A stretch of DNA of 64,000 nucleotides from Glycine soja. Lineage: Eukaryota; Streptophyta; Magnoliopsida; Fabales; Fabaceae. The DNA lies in the NCBI RefSeq assembly GCF_004193775.1, contig NC_041021.1, forward strand, positions 21,730,632 to 21,794,631, in the 5' to 3' direction. The position numbers and the translations under genes are program-made. Shown here piece by piece: positions 1 through 10,630 of this stretch. Numbering within the stretch: the first letter of the stretch is position 1; each line of letters opens with the position of its first letter. The notes under the pieces were generated by a model. The model did not search any database and was not told the DNA's origin. It saw nothing but the letters and a program-made list of their open reading frames with translations.

Positions 1-162
1 TTACGGAATTTCACGGATTGCGCAAGCCTGCTTCCTTTTCATTTCTGACACGTCTCGGGACTTCATTCATTGTGCAACAAAGGACGCCAAGTGTCTCGAA
101 GCGGCCAATCAAAGGTTGTATATCATCAAATAATAATCCCCGGACGAAATTAGGGTATGACA
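1..162 (-). repeat. 3' LTR of the Tat/Ogre-like element (partial)
   Basis: This stretch matches 13750-13911 almost exactly and ends at TATGACA, so it is the first 162 bp (minus-strand sense) of the element's 3' LTR. The rest lies to the left of the window. Confidence 0.92.
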
Positions 163-177
163 GTTGCCCCTCTTTAC
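163..177 (-). other. polypurine tract
   Basis: On the minus strand GTAAAGAGGGGCAAC directly precedes the TGTCATACCC start of the 3' LTR. This is the expected place and composition for the plus-strand priming site of a Ty3-gypsy element. Confidence 0.75.
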
Positions 178-404
178 TTACCTCTCATCGGAGATAAGAT
201 GAAAGCAAAGATAGGACACTGATTTCGTCCGTCCTGCCCTTTCCGTGATGACGACTCTCGTCTCTACTCCTTCGTTTTTCTTCTGCACAAAAACAAAATA
301 CAAACAACAACCAGAACAACGAATATAATACACATATACACATACTTGGCGAAGGAACCGATCTGGAAAACAACAAAATAACGTGCTTCCCAGTCACCAG
401 AGGC

Positions 405-1526
405 TTCGCGCTTGATAATGGAGAACACATGAACAGCACTAGGCAATGTCATTCATGGTGCTCCGAACAAAGAGAGAATGGAGGATTGCCTTGAGGGTCC
501 GCACTTAGGCAATCATGAAACACAGCTCCAAACTCGAAAGTGGAGGACACATGAACAGCGCTAGGCAATAACATTCATGGGGCTCCGAAAAAGGGTGAGA
601 ATGGAGGATTGCCTTGAGGGTCCGCACTTAGGCAATCATGAAACACAGCTCTAATCTCGAAAGTGCAGGACACATGAACAGCCCTAGGCAATAACGTTCA
701 TGGGGCTCCGAAAAAGGGTGAGAATGGAGGATTGCCTTGAGGGTCCTCACTTAGGCAATCATGAAACACAACTCCAAACTCGAAAGTCGAGGACACATGA
801 ACAGCCCTAGGCAATAACGTTCATGGGGCTCCAGAAAAGGGTGAGAATGGAGGATTTCCTTGAGGGTCCTCACTTAGGCAATCATAAAACACAGCTCCAA
901 ACTCAAAAGTGGAGGACACATGAATAGCCCTAGGCAATAACGTTCATGGGGCTCCGGAAAAGGGTGAGAATGGAGGATTGCCTTGAGGGTCCTCACTTAG
1001 GCAATCATGAAACACAGCTCCAAACTCGAAAATGGAGGACACATGAACAGCGCTAGGCAATAACATTCATGGGGCTCTGAAAAAAAGTGAGAATGGAGGA
1101 TTGCCTTGAGGGTCCTCACTTAGGCAATCATGAAACACAGCTCCAAACTTGAAAATGGAGGACACATGAACAGTGCTAGGCAATAACATTCATGGGGCTC
1201 CGAAAAAAAGTGAGAATGGAGGATTGCCTTGAGGGTCCTCACTTAGGCAATCATGAAACACAGCTCCAAACTCGAAAGTGGAGGACATATGAACAGCGCT
1301 AGGCAATAACATTCATGGGGCTCCGAAAAAGGGTGAGAATGGAGGATTTGCCTTGAGGGTCCGCACTTAGGCAATAATGAAACACAGCTCCAAACTCGAA
1401 AGTGGAGGACACATGAACAACGCTAGGTAATAACATTCATGGGGCTCCGAAAAAGGGTGAGAATGGAGGATTGCCTTGAGGGTCCGCACTTAGGCAATCA
1501 TGAAACATAGCTCCAAACTCGAACCG
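405..1526 (-). repeat. 123-bp tandem array, about nine copies
   Basis: The landmark CACATGAACA(G/A), or a one-base variant of it, recurs at 426, 548, 671, 794, 917, 1040, 1163, 1286 and 1410, a near-perfect 122-124 bp period. Each unit also holds CTAGGCAATAAC, TCATGGGGCTCC and GAGGGTCC blocks. Copies differ at scattered positions only. The array sits between the coding remnant and the 3' LTR, where Ogre/Tat elements commonly carry satellite-like arrays. No protein is suggested. Confidence 0.95.
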
Positions 1527-1752
1527 AAAAAAGGGGTTGGCGGGACCGAACGGTCCACCGGGTTTTTCCACCTAAAAGGATAACATGCTTTTTGCAAAGA
1601 AAAATAAATCATTCGCGAGAGCACCACATCTTAGAGAAACAATATACTTGTGCCACGGGTAATTTTCCTTGTAACCGAGAATGAAGGGCAGGATGTCAAC
1701 TTCTAGCTTTCAAATGAACATGCAGGGGAAACATCGGGCTAAGCTGAAAATA

Positions 1753-2530
1753 AATCACTCATAGTGTATAAAACTCACAAGGCAAGTGTTTTATCCTATT
1801 CCCAAACCATAATTGCACCATGACTTTATTTTGCAAACGGCTTCCTATCGAATCAAAGATCAAACGTATGATCACGGACCAATAGGAATTTCTCGAGGGT
1901 AGTGTTTTTGGAGAGGAAGCTGGGTGTTTCGGTCTTTTCCTCTTTGTTCTTGTGGGGTGGGATATTGCCAGTCGAAAAATGATTTCGAGTGGCAATCTGG
2001 CTTGAAGAACTTTTGTCATCTTTCCTTCATTGATCGAGAATTGCTTCTTTTCCCTTTTCACTTCCCTTCGACCTTCGACCAGGAATCTTTTCCTCTTCTT
2101 TTTTGTTCTTTTCTTTATTTTCATCTTTCTTTTTTCTTTCTTTCCATTTCTTCCTTTTCTTTCTTTTCACTTTTCCTTCCCCCATCCCTTTCTTTGGGAA
2201 ATCGGGTTTAGCATTCTATTTGCTCTCCCTTGAGGAGATTCCGCTATCCTTTGCTTCGGGGGAAAGGATGAGGATTCCTTTCAAAAAGGTCTAAGGTTGT
2301 GTCTCAATGGGGTCTTTTATCGTGGAAACCCCAATCTTGATATCTGGGGCGAGGCAAATTTGGGTGTCAAGGTGTCGATTTCGGGCCGAACTTCCATATT
2401 GTTCCATAAGGCACGCGTGACAATGATGATTTGAAAACAACGTGCAAAATTAGTCATGGCTACAGCCAGGTGGGCACTCAAGCATTCTGTTTATGGCATT
2501 GTGATACTACGGTTGGGAATTTACACAGAC
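1753..2530. repeat. diverged duplicated unit, copy A (pair with 3663-4520)
   Basis: Beginning at ATCACTCATAGTGTATAAAACTCAC, this block aligns in the same order with 3663 onward: the GTTTTATCCT stretch, the CCTATCGAATCAAAGAT stretch, a pyrimidine-rich tract and the GGGCACTCAAGCATTC stretch. The copies have drifted clearly. It is non-coding; the open frames here follow from low-complexity CT-rich sequence. Confidence 0.7.
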
Positions 2531-3662
2531 AGACCCAACGTTTTCAAGTTATGTTCTTTCATCAGTTCAATGAATTCATCCATCCTTATCTCGGTTCATT
2601 CCAGAAAATAAACTCTTAGCATCAGTCCCTTGTTTCCAGAAGATACGTTTGCTCTTTACGAATGATTTATACTTCTTAACTATAACATGTCGATCTTTGC
2701 GGTCTTTCTTTCTTTTTCTTTTTGTTTCATTTTTATATATTCACAAAATTATACACCTATGGTCCTCTATGAAGAAATTTTCCTTTGTACATCTACACTC
2801 TTATACATGACAAACCTTTTTTGTACACACATTGGAATTCTCTCTCTTTACGTCACATGATCAAACCCTATTTACATTCCAAGATCTTTTTCGTTTTTCT
2901 CCAACACACACCTATGGCTCATACAAAAGTTTCTTTATATACATTCGTTGCTCACACACACAAGAATTTTTCTCCACGCATCACTTACACACACAAAACC
3001 TTCTATACACATTTTCTTTTTACATACATGTATAAATAAAACCTTTTCTTTTCTCTATAAACATGACTTTTATTCACAATGCTTCTTTCTTTTTATTAGG
3101 ATTTTTGGTTCATTTTATTTTTAGAACGACGTTCCTAAATGAAAAACTCTACACGGTTCTGGAATTTCAACAAGCACTATTGACAACAACGAAACAAGTA
3201 CTAACGTAACGACTCAAACGATATGTATGTACAAAACAAAAGTCAATGAAAACGAAACAAACATTAACAAATTGGGGATCCCACGGTCATGTGGCTCCGC
3301 ATGCCACCAGACCCTTGGGTCACGGTAACAAAAAGTGGGGTGGTCGACAAAAGTAGGGCTTTTGCTCCTACGTATCCTCAATTTGTGATGAGGAACTCAG
3401 ACCTACGTAGTTCTTGATAACTGTGAGACTAAAAATAGTCTCGGTGTTTTCTTCACCAATATGCAAACATGCTTTAGTAAAGAGACAAAACTTCCAACTG
3501 ATCAGAGCAACATATGCTTTTTGGATGAAAGACAATGTGTCTATCGGGGAAGGAGAGTATGCTGATGAAATTTTCTCATAACCGTAAATGAGATTTTGGA
3601 TGTTAGCATTTTGTTTCTAAATGACCATTTAGAGGAAACACAGGGTCCAACAAAGATAGGAG
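2531..3662. other. non-coding interior with an LTR-like block
   Basis: This stretch is pyrimidine- and ACACA-rich retrotransposon interior. At about 3341-3420 a block around GTCGACAAAAGTAGGGC and CAGACCTACGTAGTTC matches sequence inside the 5' LTR at about 12586-12660, same orientation. That suggests a piece of LTR-related sequence was duplicated into the interior. No gene is supported. Confidence 0.6.
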
Positions 3663-4520
3663 AAAATCACTCAAAGTGTATCAATCTCACACAGGTAAGT
3701 GTTTTATCCTAATTCCAAACCATAGATATGTCATGACTTGATTTTGCAAATCATTTCCTATCAAATCAAAGATTACATGTGTGATCATGGATCAATAGGA
3801 CTTTCCTTGGGAATGGGTTCTTTTGGTGGGAAATTTGGCTGAGTGTTTTTGGGCCTTTTCCTTTTCTGTTTTTGTTTAGTGCGGGGCGAGAAAGTCGCTA
3901 GCGCACAAGATTTTGGTTGGTAATCAAAGGGAGAGGGCCACTTTGGGTCGTGGTTTCCTTTCTTTTTTGTTTACTTGGTGACAATTCTGTATTTTTCAGA
4001 TATTGTCTGGTCCAAAGACCTTTCTACATATTTCTTCTGTTTTCTTCCGATCCTTGATCGAGAATTTTTCTTTTTTTTTTTCTTTTTTTTTTGCTTTCTC
4101 CCACTCTTTCATTGGAAATTTTCTTTCTGTTTTGTGTCTTCTCCCTCTCTTTCATTGGGAATTTTCTTTCTGTTTTGTGTCTTCTCCCTTTCTTGGATTG
4201 GGAATTTTCTTTTCTTTTTGTGTCTTCTCCCTTTCTTGGATTGGGAATTTTCCTTCTCTTTGTGTTTTCTTCCGAGGGCAAGGATTGACATTCTCACCCT
4301 GGGTCAAGGTTTATGGTAAGCTGGGATTTTGGCTCAAGGCTTGTAGAATGGCTGGTCATGATATATGTCAGGGTTTGGCCAGCGGTTCGGGGATAAAGGG
4401 AATGTCCTACATTATTTCCATGATACACATGCAACAATGATGATTAGGAAATTTTATGCAAAACTGGTCATGCATGCACTTATGTGGACACTCAAGCATC
4501 AAGTTTTTTATGGTCATGTG
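3663..4520. repeat. diverged duplicated unit, copy B (pair with 1753-2530)
   Basis: This is the second copy of the unit described at 1753. Its pyrimidine-rich tract has grown into the 43-bp repeats listed at 4063. Offset between copies is about 1.9-2.0 kb. Confidence 0.7.
4063..4275. repeat. 43-bp pyrimidine-rich tandem repeat
   Basis: TGTCTT recurs at 4135, 4179 and 4221, each followed by CTCCC and a TTGGGAATTTTC stretch, giving a 42-44 bp period over four to five units. Long open frames on both strands here are artefacts of the repeat. Confidence 0.85.
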
Positions 4521-4826
4521 ACACTAGGGCTCAGGATTCATTTTCCCTATTTTAAGTCAACCCAGTATTTCCAAAATACGTTCTTTTATCAATTTGTGCA
4601 TTCATTCGAGTCCATTTTGGGCGTCCGGGAAAATTTTCACAGCATTCACCCTTCAGGTGTATACACATTCTTTCAAAAACTAGTTATGATCAGAAATTTT
4701 TTTTCAAAGAAAAGTTGGAAGTCATCTCTTTTCACAAGCATGTTGTTTTTTAGCTAGACAACTTTTTATTATTATTTTTTTATTATTCTTTTCTTGCTCG
4801 CTCTCTTTTTGCTCTCTTTTTTTTGG

Positions 4827-5275
4827 AGGTATTTTGCTACCTAAACATACGTATATTTTGTGAGGTATTTTGCCATATACATGCGTGTCCAAGGTATCTT
4901 GCTACCTAAACATACATATATATGTTTTGTGAGATATTTTTGCTATATACATGCATATCCAAGGTATCTTGCTACCTAAACATACATATATATATTTTGT
5001 GAAGTATTTTTGCTACATACATGCATATTCAAGGTATCTTTCTACCTAAACATACATATATATATTTTGTGAAGTATTTTTTTGCTACATACATGCATAT
5101 CCAAGGAATCTTGCTACCTAAACATACATATATATACTTTGTGAGATATCTTTTTGCTACATACATGCATATCTAAACATACATATATATATTTTGTGAA
5201 GTATTTTTGTTTACATACATGCATATCTTAGGTATTTTCACTACCTAATCATACATATATATATTTTGTGAGGTA
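4827..5275. repeat. 70-bp tandem repeat, about six copies
   Basis: AAGG(T/A)ATCTT recurs at about 4891, 4961, 5031 and 5103. Each is followed by CTACCTAAACATACATATAT, TTTGTGA(A/G)GTATTTT and ACATACATGCATAT. Two further degenerate units extend the array to about 5275. It lies in the non-coding 3' half of the retrotransposon. Confidence 0.88.
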
Positions 5276-5537
5276 TGACTACTTTCCGAGCTTGTGCTTG
5301 TTTTATTTAAATTCCTAGGATCATCAGCAACTAGGTGTGTCCTACTATGACTTGAGAAACAAAAGTGATCAAATAACAAGCAGAGATTTAAAAGGTACTA
5401 GGTTGCCTCCTAGTAGCGCTTCTTTAACGTCTTGAGCTGGACGCCTGATGGCTTGTCAGTCACGGACCTAGTACTTTCCTTACCTTTGACTTTGGACTTG
5501 GTCGCCTATTGGTCGGCCATGGGTCGTAAGCAACGCT
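5276..5537. other. retrotransposon interior, no gene seen
   Basis: Unique-looking sequence between the 70-bp array and the block at 5538. It may continue the degraded minus-strand reading of that block, but no clear frame is visible. Confidence 0.5.
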
Positions 5538-5861
5538 TTAACCTTTTTGTGGATGAGCTGAGGTGAACTCTAGAGGTGATGGCGGTGCGTTTGTTGCCCG
5601 CTGCCGGCCATCCCCAGGCTGCTGTGGGGTTTCGCCCTGCGCCTGCCTGGGGACGCAGTACTTCTTGATGAAAGCTCGATTAGTAGGGGGCCTGATGCCC
5701 TTGCTGGAGGTGACAGGTACTCCGTAGAACTGACAGAGACCCGTAATTAGAGCTTGACAACTCCAAGACCCTGTTGGACTTCTTCGGGTCCACTGGGTGT
5801 CTTGCAGGCGCGATCCCTGCAAACAATAGATGAAATCATAAATCAGTTGAGCGATGTGCAT
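5538..5861 (-). pseudogene. fragment of plant transposon-associated ORF
   Basis: A 107-codon minus-strand frame includes ALITGLCQFYGV, PPTNRAFIKKYC and PRQAQGE. I recall very similar wording in legume proteins annotated as putative plant transposon protein, a product tied to large Ty3-gypsy elements. Only the C-terminal part of such a protein is present, without a credible start, and the upstream sequence is the repeated block at 5690-6240. I treat it as a remnant of an accessory ORF of this retrotransposon. Family assignment is from memory and should be read as tentative. Confidence 0.5.
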
Positions 5862-6240
5862 ACTTACCTATGATGACGTGACCTTGCCGGGGGGAACGGG
5901 CACCCTGTAGGACTACAGAGGCCCGTAACCAGAGCTGGAAACCCCAGGGCCCTGTTGGACTTCTCCGGGTCCACTGGGTGTCTTTGTGAGAGCGATTCCT
6001 GTAAACAATAGATGGTATCAGAAATCAGTTGAACCATATGTATACTTACCTATGTCACGATGTCATGACCTCGCTGGGGGAACAGGCACCCTGTAGGACT
6101 GACAGAGGCCCGCAACCAGAGCTGGAAACCCCAGGGCCCTGTTGGACTTCTTCGGGTCCATTGGGCGTCTTATGGGCATGATCCCTGCAAACAATAGATG
6201 ACATCAGAAATCAATTGAACCATGTGCATACTTACCTATG
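5690..6240 (-). repeat. 184-bp tandem triplication with exon/intron-like layout
   Basis: TACTTACCTA recurs at 5861, 6043 and 6229 (spacing 182 and 186). On the minus strand each unit has a GGTAAGTA donor-like site, a short spacer of about 51 bp ending in GCAG or ACAG, then about 130 bp related to the frame at 5538-5861. Whatever the cause, an exon-like block plus its flanking splice-like signals has been multiplied together. The spacer is shorter than usual plant introns, so splicing is unproven. Confidence 0.7.
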
Positions 6241-7164
6241 TCATGACGGCACAGACCAACCGATACATCTGCAGGGGGAGATTGGCATTATGGTCGCCGG
6301 GCAGAATGTTACTAAATAGCAATGTCATCCATATCTATGTAAAAGTGGTCGTGTTGGTGCGCATGATCCACACTCGTCTTTTTGCAGCAGCACGGGTGAA
6401 ATCTTGCCCCGGTATGCATAGTAGATGCGTGATAGCCTCCCTCTCTGGATGTGCTCGCACAGTTGGTCGCCCTCTAATATCAGGGGGTGGCCCAGGAACT
6501 GATAAAAGGAAACTACGAGCCCCTTAACCGGGAGCGCAAGTCTCGGTTAAGCATCTAAGGGCAAAGGACCTTATATTCTCCTAAGGTGTGGATATGGAGC
6601 ACACTGAAAATGAGGACGTGTAGCCCTCTAAAGGCGAGGGTGTGCAGCCCTCTACAGGCGAGGACATATAGTCCTCTAAAGGTGATAGGTACTAGTACCC
6701 AAGGGTCCACCTTTATGAGAAAGCAAGAGATCGACTCATCGAGAGGGCAGGTCATCCAAAAAGATTGGACACGAGATGTAGGAAATCTATGCAGTTAACA
6801 TGATTTTTAGGGATGCAGACGCATGCAACCTTTTTCGTGAAATTTGGTAATGCTGACCTCATATGAAACAATGCAATGCAATGGAAAGTTGTACAATGTT
6901 CATGACATTCTTTCCCTACTTTGTGATTTTGATTTTGATTTAATTTTTTTGGAAAACACAGATTGACTGTCCTTTTGAAAAAGGTGATAATTCATGCAAC
7001 CTTATCCTATCTTTTGCAAATCTCTCCGGGAACTCCCTCAGAGTGTATGTTTTGTTTGATTTAGTCACTTGACCATTTTGGAGTGACGACAATGGAGCCA
7101 TTTGACATTTAATCAATCTATTGAAATTCCAGGGCTTGTCTCCCTTTTTTTTCATGTTTAAAAA
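6241..7164. other. retrotransposon interior with short 30-bp repeats
   Basis: No gene is supported. At about 6595-6690 the phrase GCCCTCTA(A/C)AGGCGAGG repeats three to four times at roughly 30-bp spacing. The rest is non-repetitive AT-moderate sequence. Confidence 0.5.
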
Positions 7165-7553
7165 CATCGACGGGTGAGAACTTTTGATTTGCCCCTATGT
7201 TCACTTGAGGCTCATGCATGATGCCACTCATTGCCCCAGTGTAAGGCTTTGAGGTACCAATTGTTATCTTTCGTCATGACCTTGTAGCTAGGAACCTATT
7301 GGGTGAAAACTTCTAATCTGCCCCTAGGTTCGTTTGAGGTTTTTGCATGGTGTCTTTCATTGCTCCAGTGTAGGGCTTTGAGGTACAATCGTTGTCTTTC
7401 GTCATGACCTTGTAGCAAGGAACCTATTGGGTGAGAACTTCTAATCTGCCCCTAGGTTCGTTTGAGGTTTATGCATGGTGCCTTTCATTGCCCCAGTGTA
7501 GGGCTTAGAGGTACCAATTGTTGTCTTGTTTTCACAACCTCGTGGTGAGGAAG
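7165..7553. repeat. 128-bp tandem repeat, three copies
   Basis: GCCCCTA(G/T)GTTC-type blocks occur at 7191, 7320 and 7448. Each is followed by GAGG, GCATG(G/A)TG, CATTGC(C/T)CCAGTGTA and GAGGTAC, giving a 128-129 bp period. The third copy breaks off at about 7553, where the LTR-like insertion begins. Confidence 0.85.
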
Positions 7554-7555
7554 AA

Positions 7556-8402
7556 TGAAAGAAGCACTTGATTCTTGCAAAAAGAATTTTCCAAGGACGA
7601 GAAATAGTTGAAGGATTTTTCAGTTGATGGATTTAAGTCAAATGACTCCTATGTAGAAGGAAGATGTTTTGCTGTCTTGATGATGCTAAAGGATCAAGTG
7701 CTTCTAAGTTTTATTCAAGACAAGAATCCAAGAAAATCAAGATATATGATCAAGTTGATCTCTAGAATCTTTAGGAAGAAGTTTCCAAATTGAAAACAAA
7801 CAAAAGGTTTGACCAAAGAATTCTATCATTTCAAATTGAGATTTGCTCTCGGGTAATCGATTACCAGCAGTTGAAAATGTTTTAATTCAAATTTTTAAAA
7901 CCTGTAATCGATTACACAAGTCTTGTAATTGATTACCAGAGGGGATTTTCAGAATATAATTCCCAAGAGTCACATCTATTCAAATTTTTTATGAATGACC
8001 ATCAAAGGTGACTTGGAAACACGAACTTAAAGGGAGTTTTCATTACCCAAAAAGTTTTATCCTCTTAAAAGATTAAGAGTTTTTCTGAACTGAAATGTTT
8101 TATCCTCTCAAAAAGATTCCTTGGTCAACCACTTGCATATTCAATAAGGAATTTTGATTGATCTTCATTGTACAATCTACCTCTTTTAAGAGAGATTTCT
8201 TCTTCTCTTATTCTTATTTCTGAAAAGGGATTAAGAGACCGTGGGTCTCTTGTTGTAGAGGATTCCTGAACACAAGGGAAGGGTTGTCCCTGTGTGCATT
8301 GTTAATCCGAAAAGAGAGAGTGAAAGTTTAATTGGGGCATAGTCTTTGTATCTTAATTCAACCCCCCTTTTTCTTAAGGTAACTGAGGCCATTTATCCAA
8401 CA
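7556..8402 (+). repeat. nested Copia-type LTR fragment or solo LTR
   Basis: The block contains GTAATCGATTACCAG and TGTAATCGATTACAC motifs, ends with TTATCCAACA, and has the AATTCAACCCCCCTTTTTC stretch typical of soybean Copia LTR 3' ends. No coding region or primer site is present, which fits a solo LTR. The left boundary is uncertain. Breakdown of the host 128-bp repeat suggests about 7556, while a TCCTA duplication (7647-7651 and 8403-8407) next to TG would place it at 7652. Confidence 0.6.
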
Positions 8403-8849
8403 TCCTATTCTTGATAACTCACCTCTCTCTAAAAAGACAAACTTTCCGGAATGATAAAATGAGGTCACATGGACGTCTTGAAAACAACAGTCAATCAAAT
8501 GCTTTTTTTTTATTTTGAAACTTTTTTTTTATTTTGAAATTTATTTGTTTTGAACTTTACTCTTTGTTTTACGGCGCCCCCAACAACGTGCAAGATGAGT
8601 AATCTCTGATTGAACGGTCTTGGAAGTCCAAACTCAGGAGCACAGGTCGCTTGAGCAAATAGACCAATGGCTTGCACCCACATTCCGGTGAAAGTTGAAT
8701 AAGCAAAGATGCGTTTGTGAGAGGATGAGGGACAAAGATATTAACTTCATCCATTTCATTTAACATTGTAACTGTGGTTTACAATAATGGTACAAACTTG
8801 AAAATCCTGATGAGTCATTAGAGACATCTAACAACAGCTTTCAAAATTG
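8403..8849. other. retrotransposon interior, no gene seen
   Basis: Downstream of gag in element sense. A minus-strand frame at 8569-8766 has no family I recognise. Protease or reverse transcriptase would be expected near here in an autonomous element, and neither is visible. Confidence 0.45.
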
Positions 8850-10630
8850 CCCCATGTGCGGCATCTCTTGTCAATGTCAAGATTTACACGTGATTCTCCT
8901 CAAATTTCAGCCAGCCCGCATCAATTAGACCTTGCACCTTACGCTTCAAAGCCCTACAATGCTCAATGGAATGCCCCGGGGCTTCTCCGTGACAAGCACA
9001 CATTGCGTTCGAGTCGTATTCTCAGAGAAATGGAGGTTGATGAACCTTGGTTGGGGTTATGGCTACCATTGAATTATCAAGTAGATATAGGAGCAAGTCA
9101 GCATAGGACACTGGAATTGGGGTAAATTCTACAGGCTTTCTCGCTGCAAAATTCATTTCTTGGTTGGTGCTCTTGGTTTGTGCTAAAGGTGATGTTCGTC
9201 ATTGGAAGTGCGGAAGACAGACTTTGTGGTTGTTTTAGGGATGGCCTTTGTGGATAACTGGGCGGTGGGTAAGGAGAAGGTTGGTTATTGGCTGAGTAAT
9301 GACATTGTTGGGTTGGTGGGAAACTTGGCTGTATAGGAATGGCAGTCACAGCACGGGCTTCTCCTTCATCCTCACCCTCTTTATTTGCCCCAGCTTTTTT
9401 CATTCGCATTTATCAAAGCAAGATGATCAGATTTGCCTCTTTTCAGACCCACTTCGATCCTTTTGCCAGCGAAGACCATATCATCAAAGCTTGAAGGTGT
9501 GTAGCCCACCATCTTTTCATAGTAGAATACTGATAATGTGTCTACTATCATTGTCATCATTTTTTTTCGTCATTGAGGTGCCACTTGAGCTGCCAGGTTC
9601 TCCACCTTTGGGCGTATTCTTTGAAAGATCCGTGCCCCCCTTTTTTGCACATATTTTGTAGTTGCATCCTATCCGAAGCCATTATACCGATACTGCCTAA
9701 CGAAGGCAACCATTAGGTCCTCCCAGGAATGGACTCGGGAAGGTTCCAAGTTAGTGTACCAGGTAACAACTACCCCAGTAAGGCTTTCTTGGAAGGAATG
9801 TATCAACAATTCCTCATCTTTTGCGTATGCCCCCATCTTCTGACAATACATCTTTAGATGGTTCTTGGGGCAAGTAATCCCCTTGTACTTGTCAAAGTCC
9901 AACACCTTGAACTTGAGAGGGGTGATGATATTGGGTACTAGGAACAACTCTTCTAGGTTAGCAAAGGCATAATCTTCACCTCCTTCAATGGCCCTGAGCC
10001 TTTCTTCTAGACGATCCACCTTTCCCATTTCTGTCATAGCATGAGGGTTTTTACTTGTCGTGGAATGCAAGAGGTGTAGTTGTGGGTGATACAGAGGGCC
10101 CTCCAAAGGGATTTGTAAGGGTATACCACCAACTGCTTGCCCTTCAGTGGCATATCCGAGGCAAGGCTCGAAGTCGGCTAGATTGTGGTGGGGAATTTCA
10201 TGTGTCTCCCCCACGGTTTAAGAGACATGTGCATGATCAGTTTGGGGTTGTTGGCTCTCAATGGGTATAGGAGTGGAGTTATTGACATTCTTATTGGGAG
10301 TGTACGCCACATTGGGTGGCGTATAGTTGAGAGGCAAGCCATATGGCGGGAAGGCGTGCTCGTTTTGAATTTGCACATCATGGGGGCCGCCCGTACTTCC
10401 CAAATCTTTGCCTACCATATCTGAGGTTGGATGATTCATTTGGTTGATGCCGGATGGGGACACCAGGTTCACCTTAGCAACAACACTGGTAGCGGCAATT
10501 GCAACCGCATTGGCTTCCATTATCTTCTTCACGCTCATCATGGCCTCCATGTTGGCCCCCATCTACTCTTGTATCTCCTCTACTTCACCCATTACTCTAG
10601 CTCTAGCACAAGTTCGGTGAGGGCACCGTA
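8850..10630 (-). pseudogene. gag: Ty3-gypsy gag polyprotein remnant
   Basis: The reading starts near 10630 and is broken three ways: a stop near 10563, a stop just before 10214, and frameshifts near 9650. The central, best preserved part (10214-9669) has KVDRLEERLRAIEGG, PKNHLKMYCQKMGAY and ESLTGVVVTWYTNLEPS. This is the capsid region of soybean-type retrotransposon gag, whose product packages element RNA in cytoplasmic particles. A proline-rich downstream segment (9409-9098) and further decayed frame to about 8850 follow. No zinc knuckle is evident. Open frames on the plus strand in this interval are shadows. Confidence 0.85.

Noticed and set aside
405..1526. Regular direct repeats that might suggest a CRISPR array
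   Set aside because: The units are contiguous 123-bp tandem copies with no unique spacers, in a plant retrotransposon.
4003..4440. Long overlapping open frames on both strands, Phe/Leu-rich or Lys/Arg-rich
   Set aside because: They arise from the 43-bp CT-rich tandem repeat; the same repeat is open in several frames and no family is recognisable.
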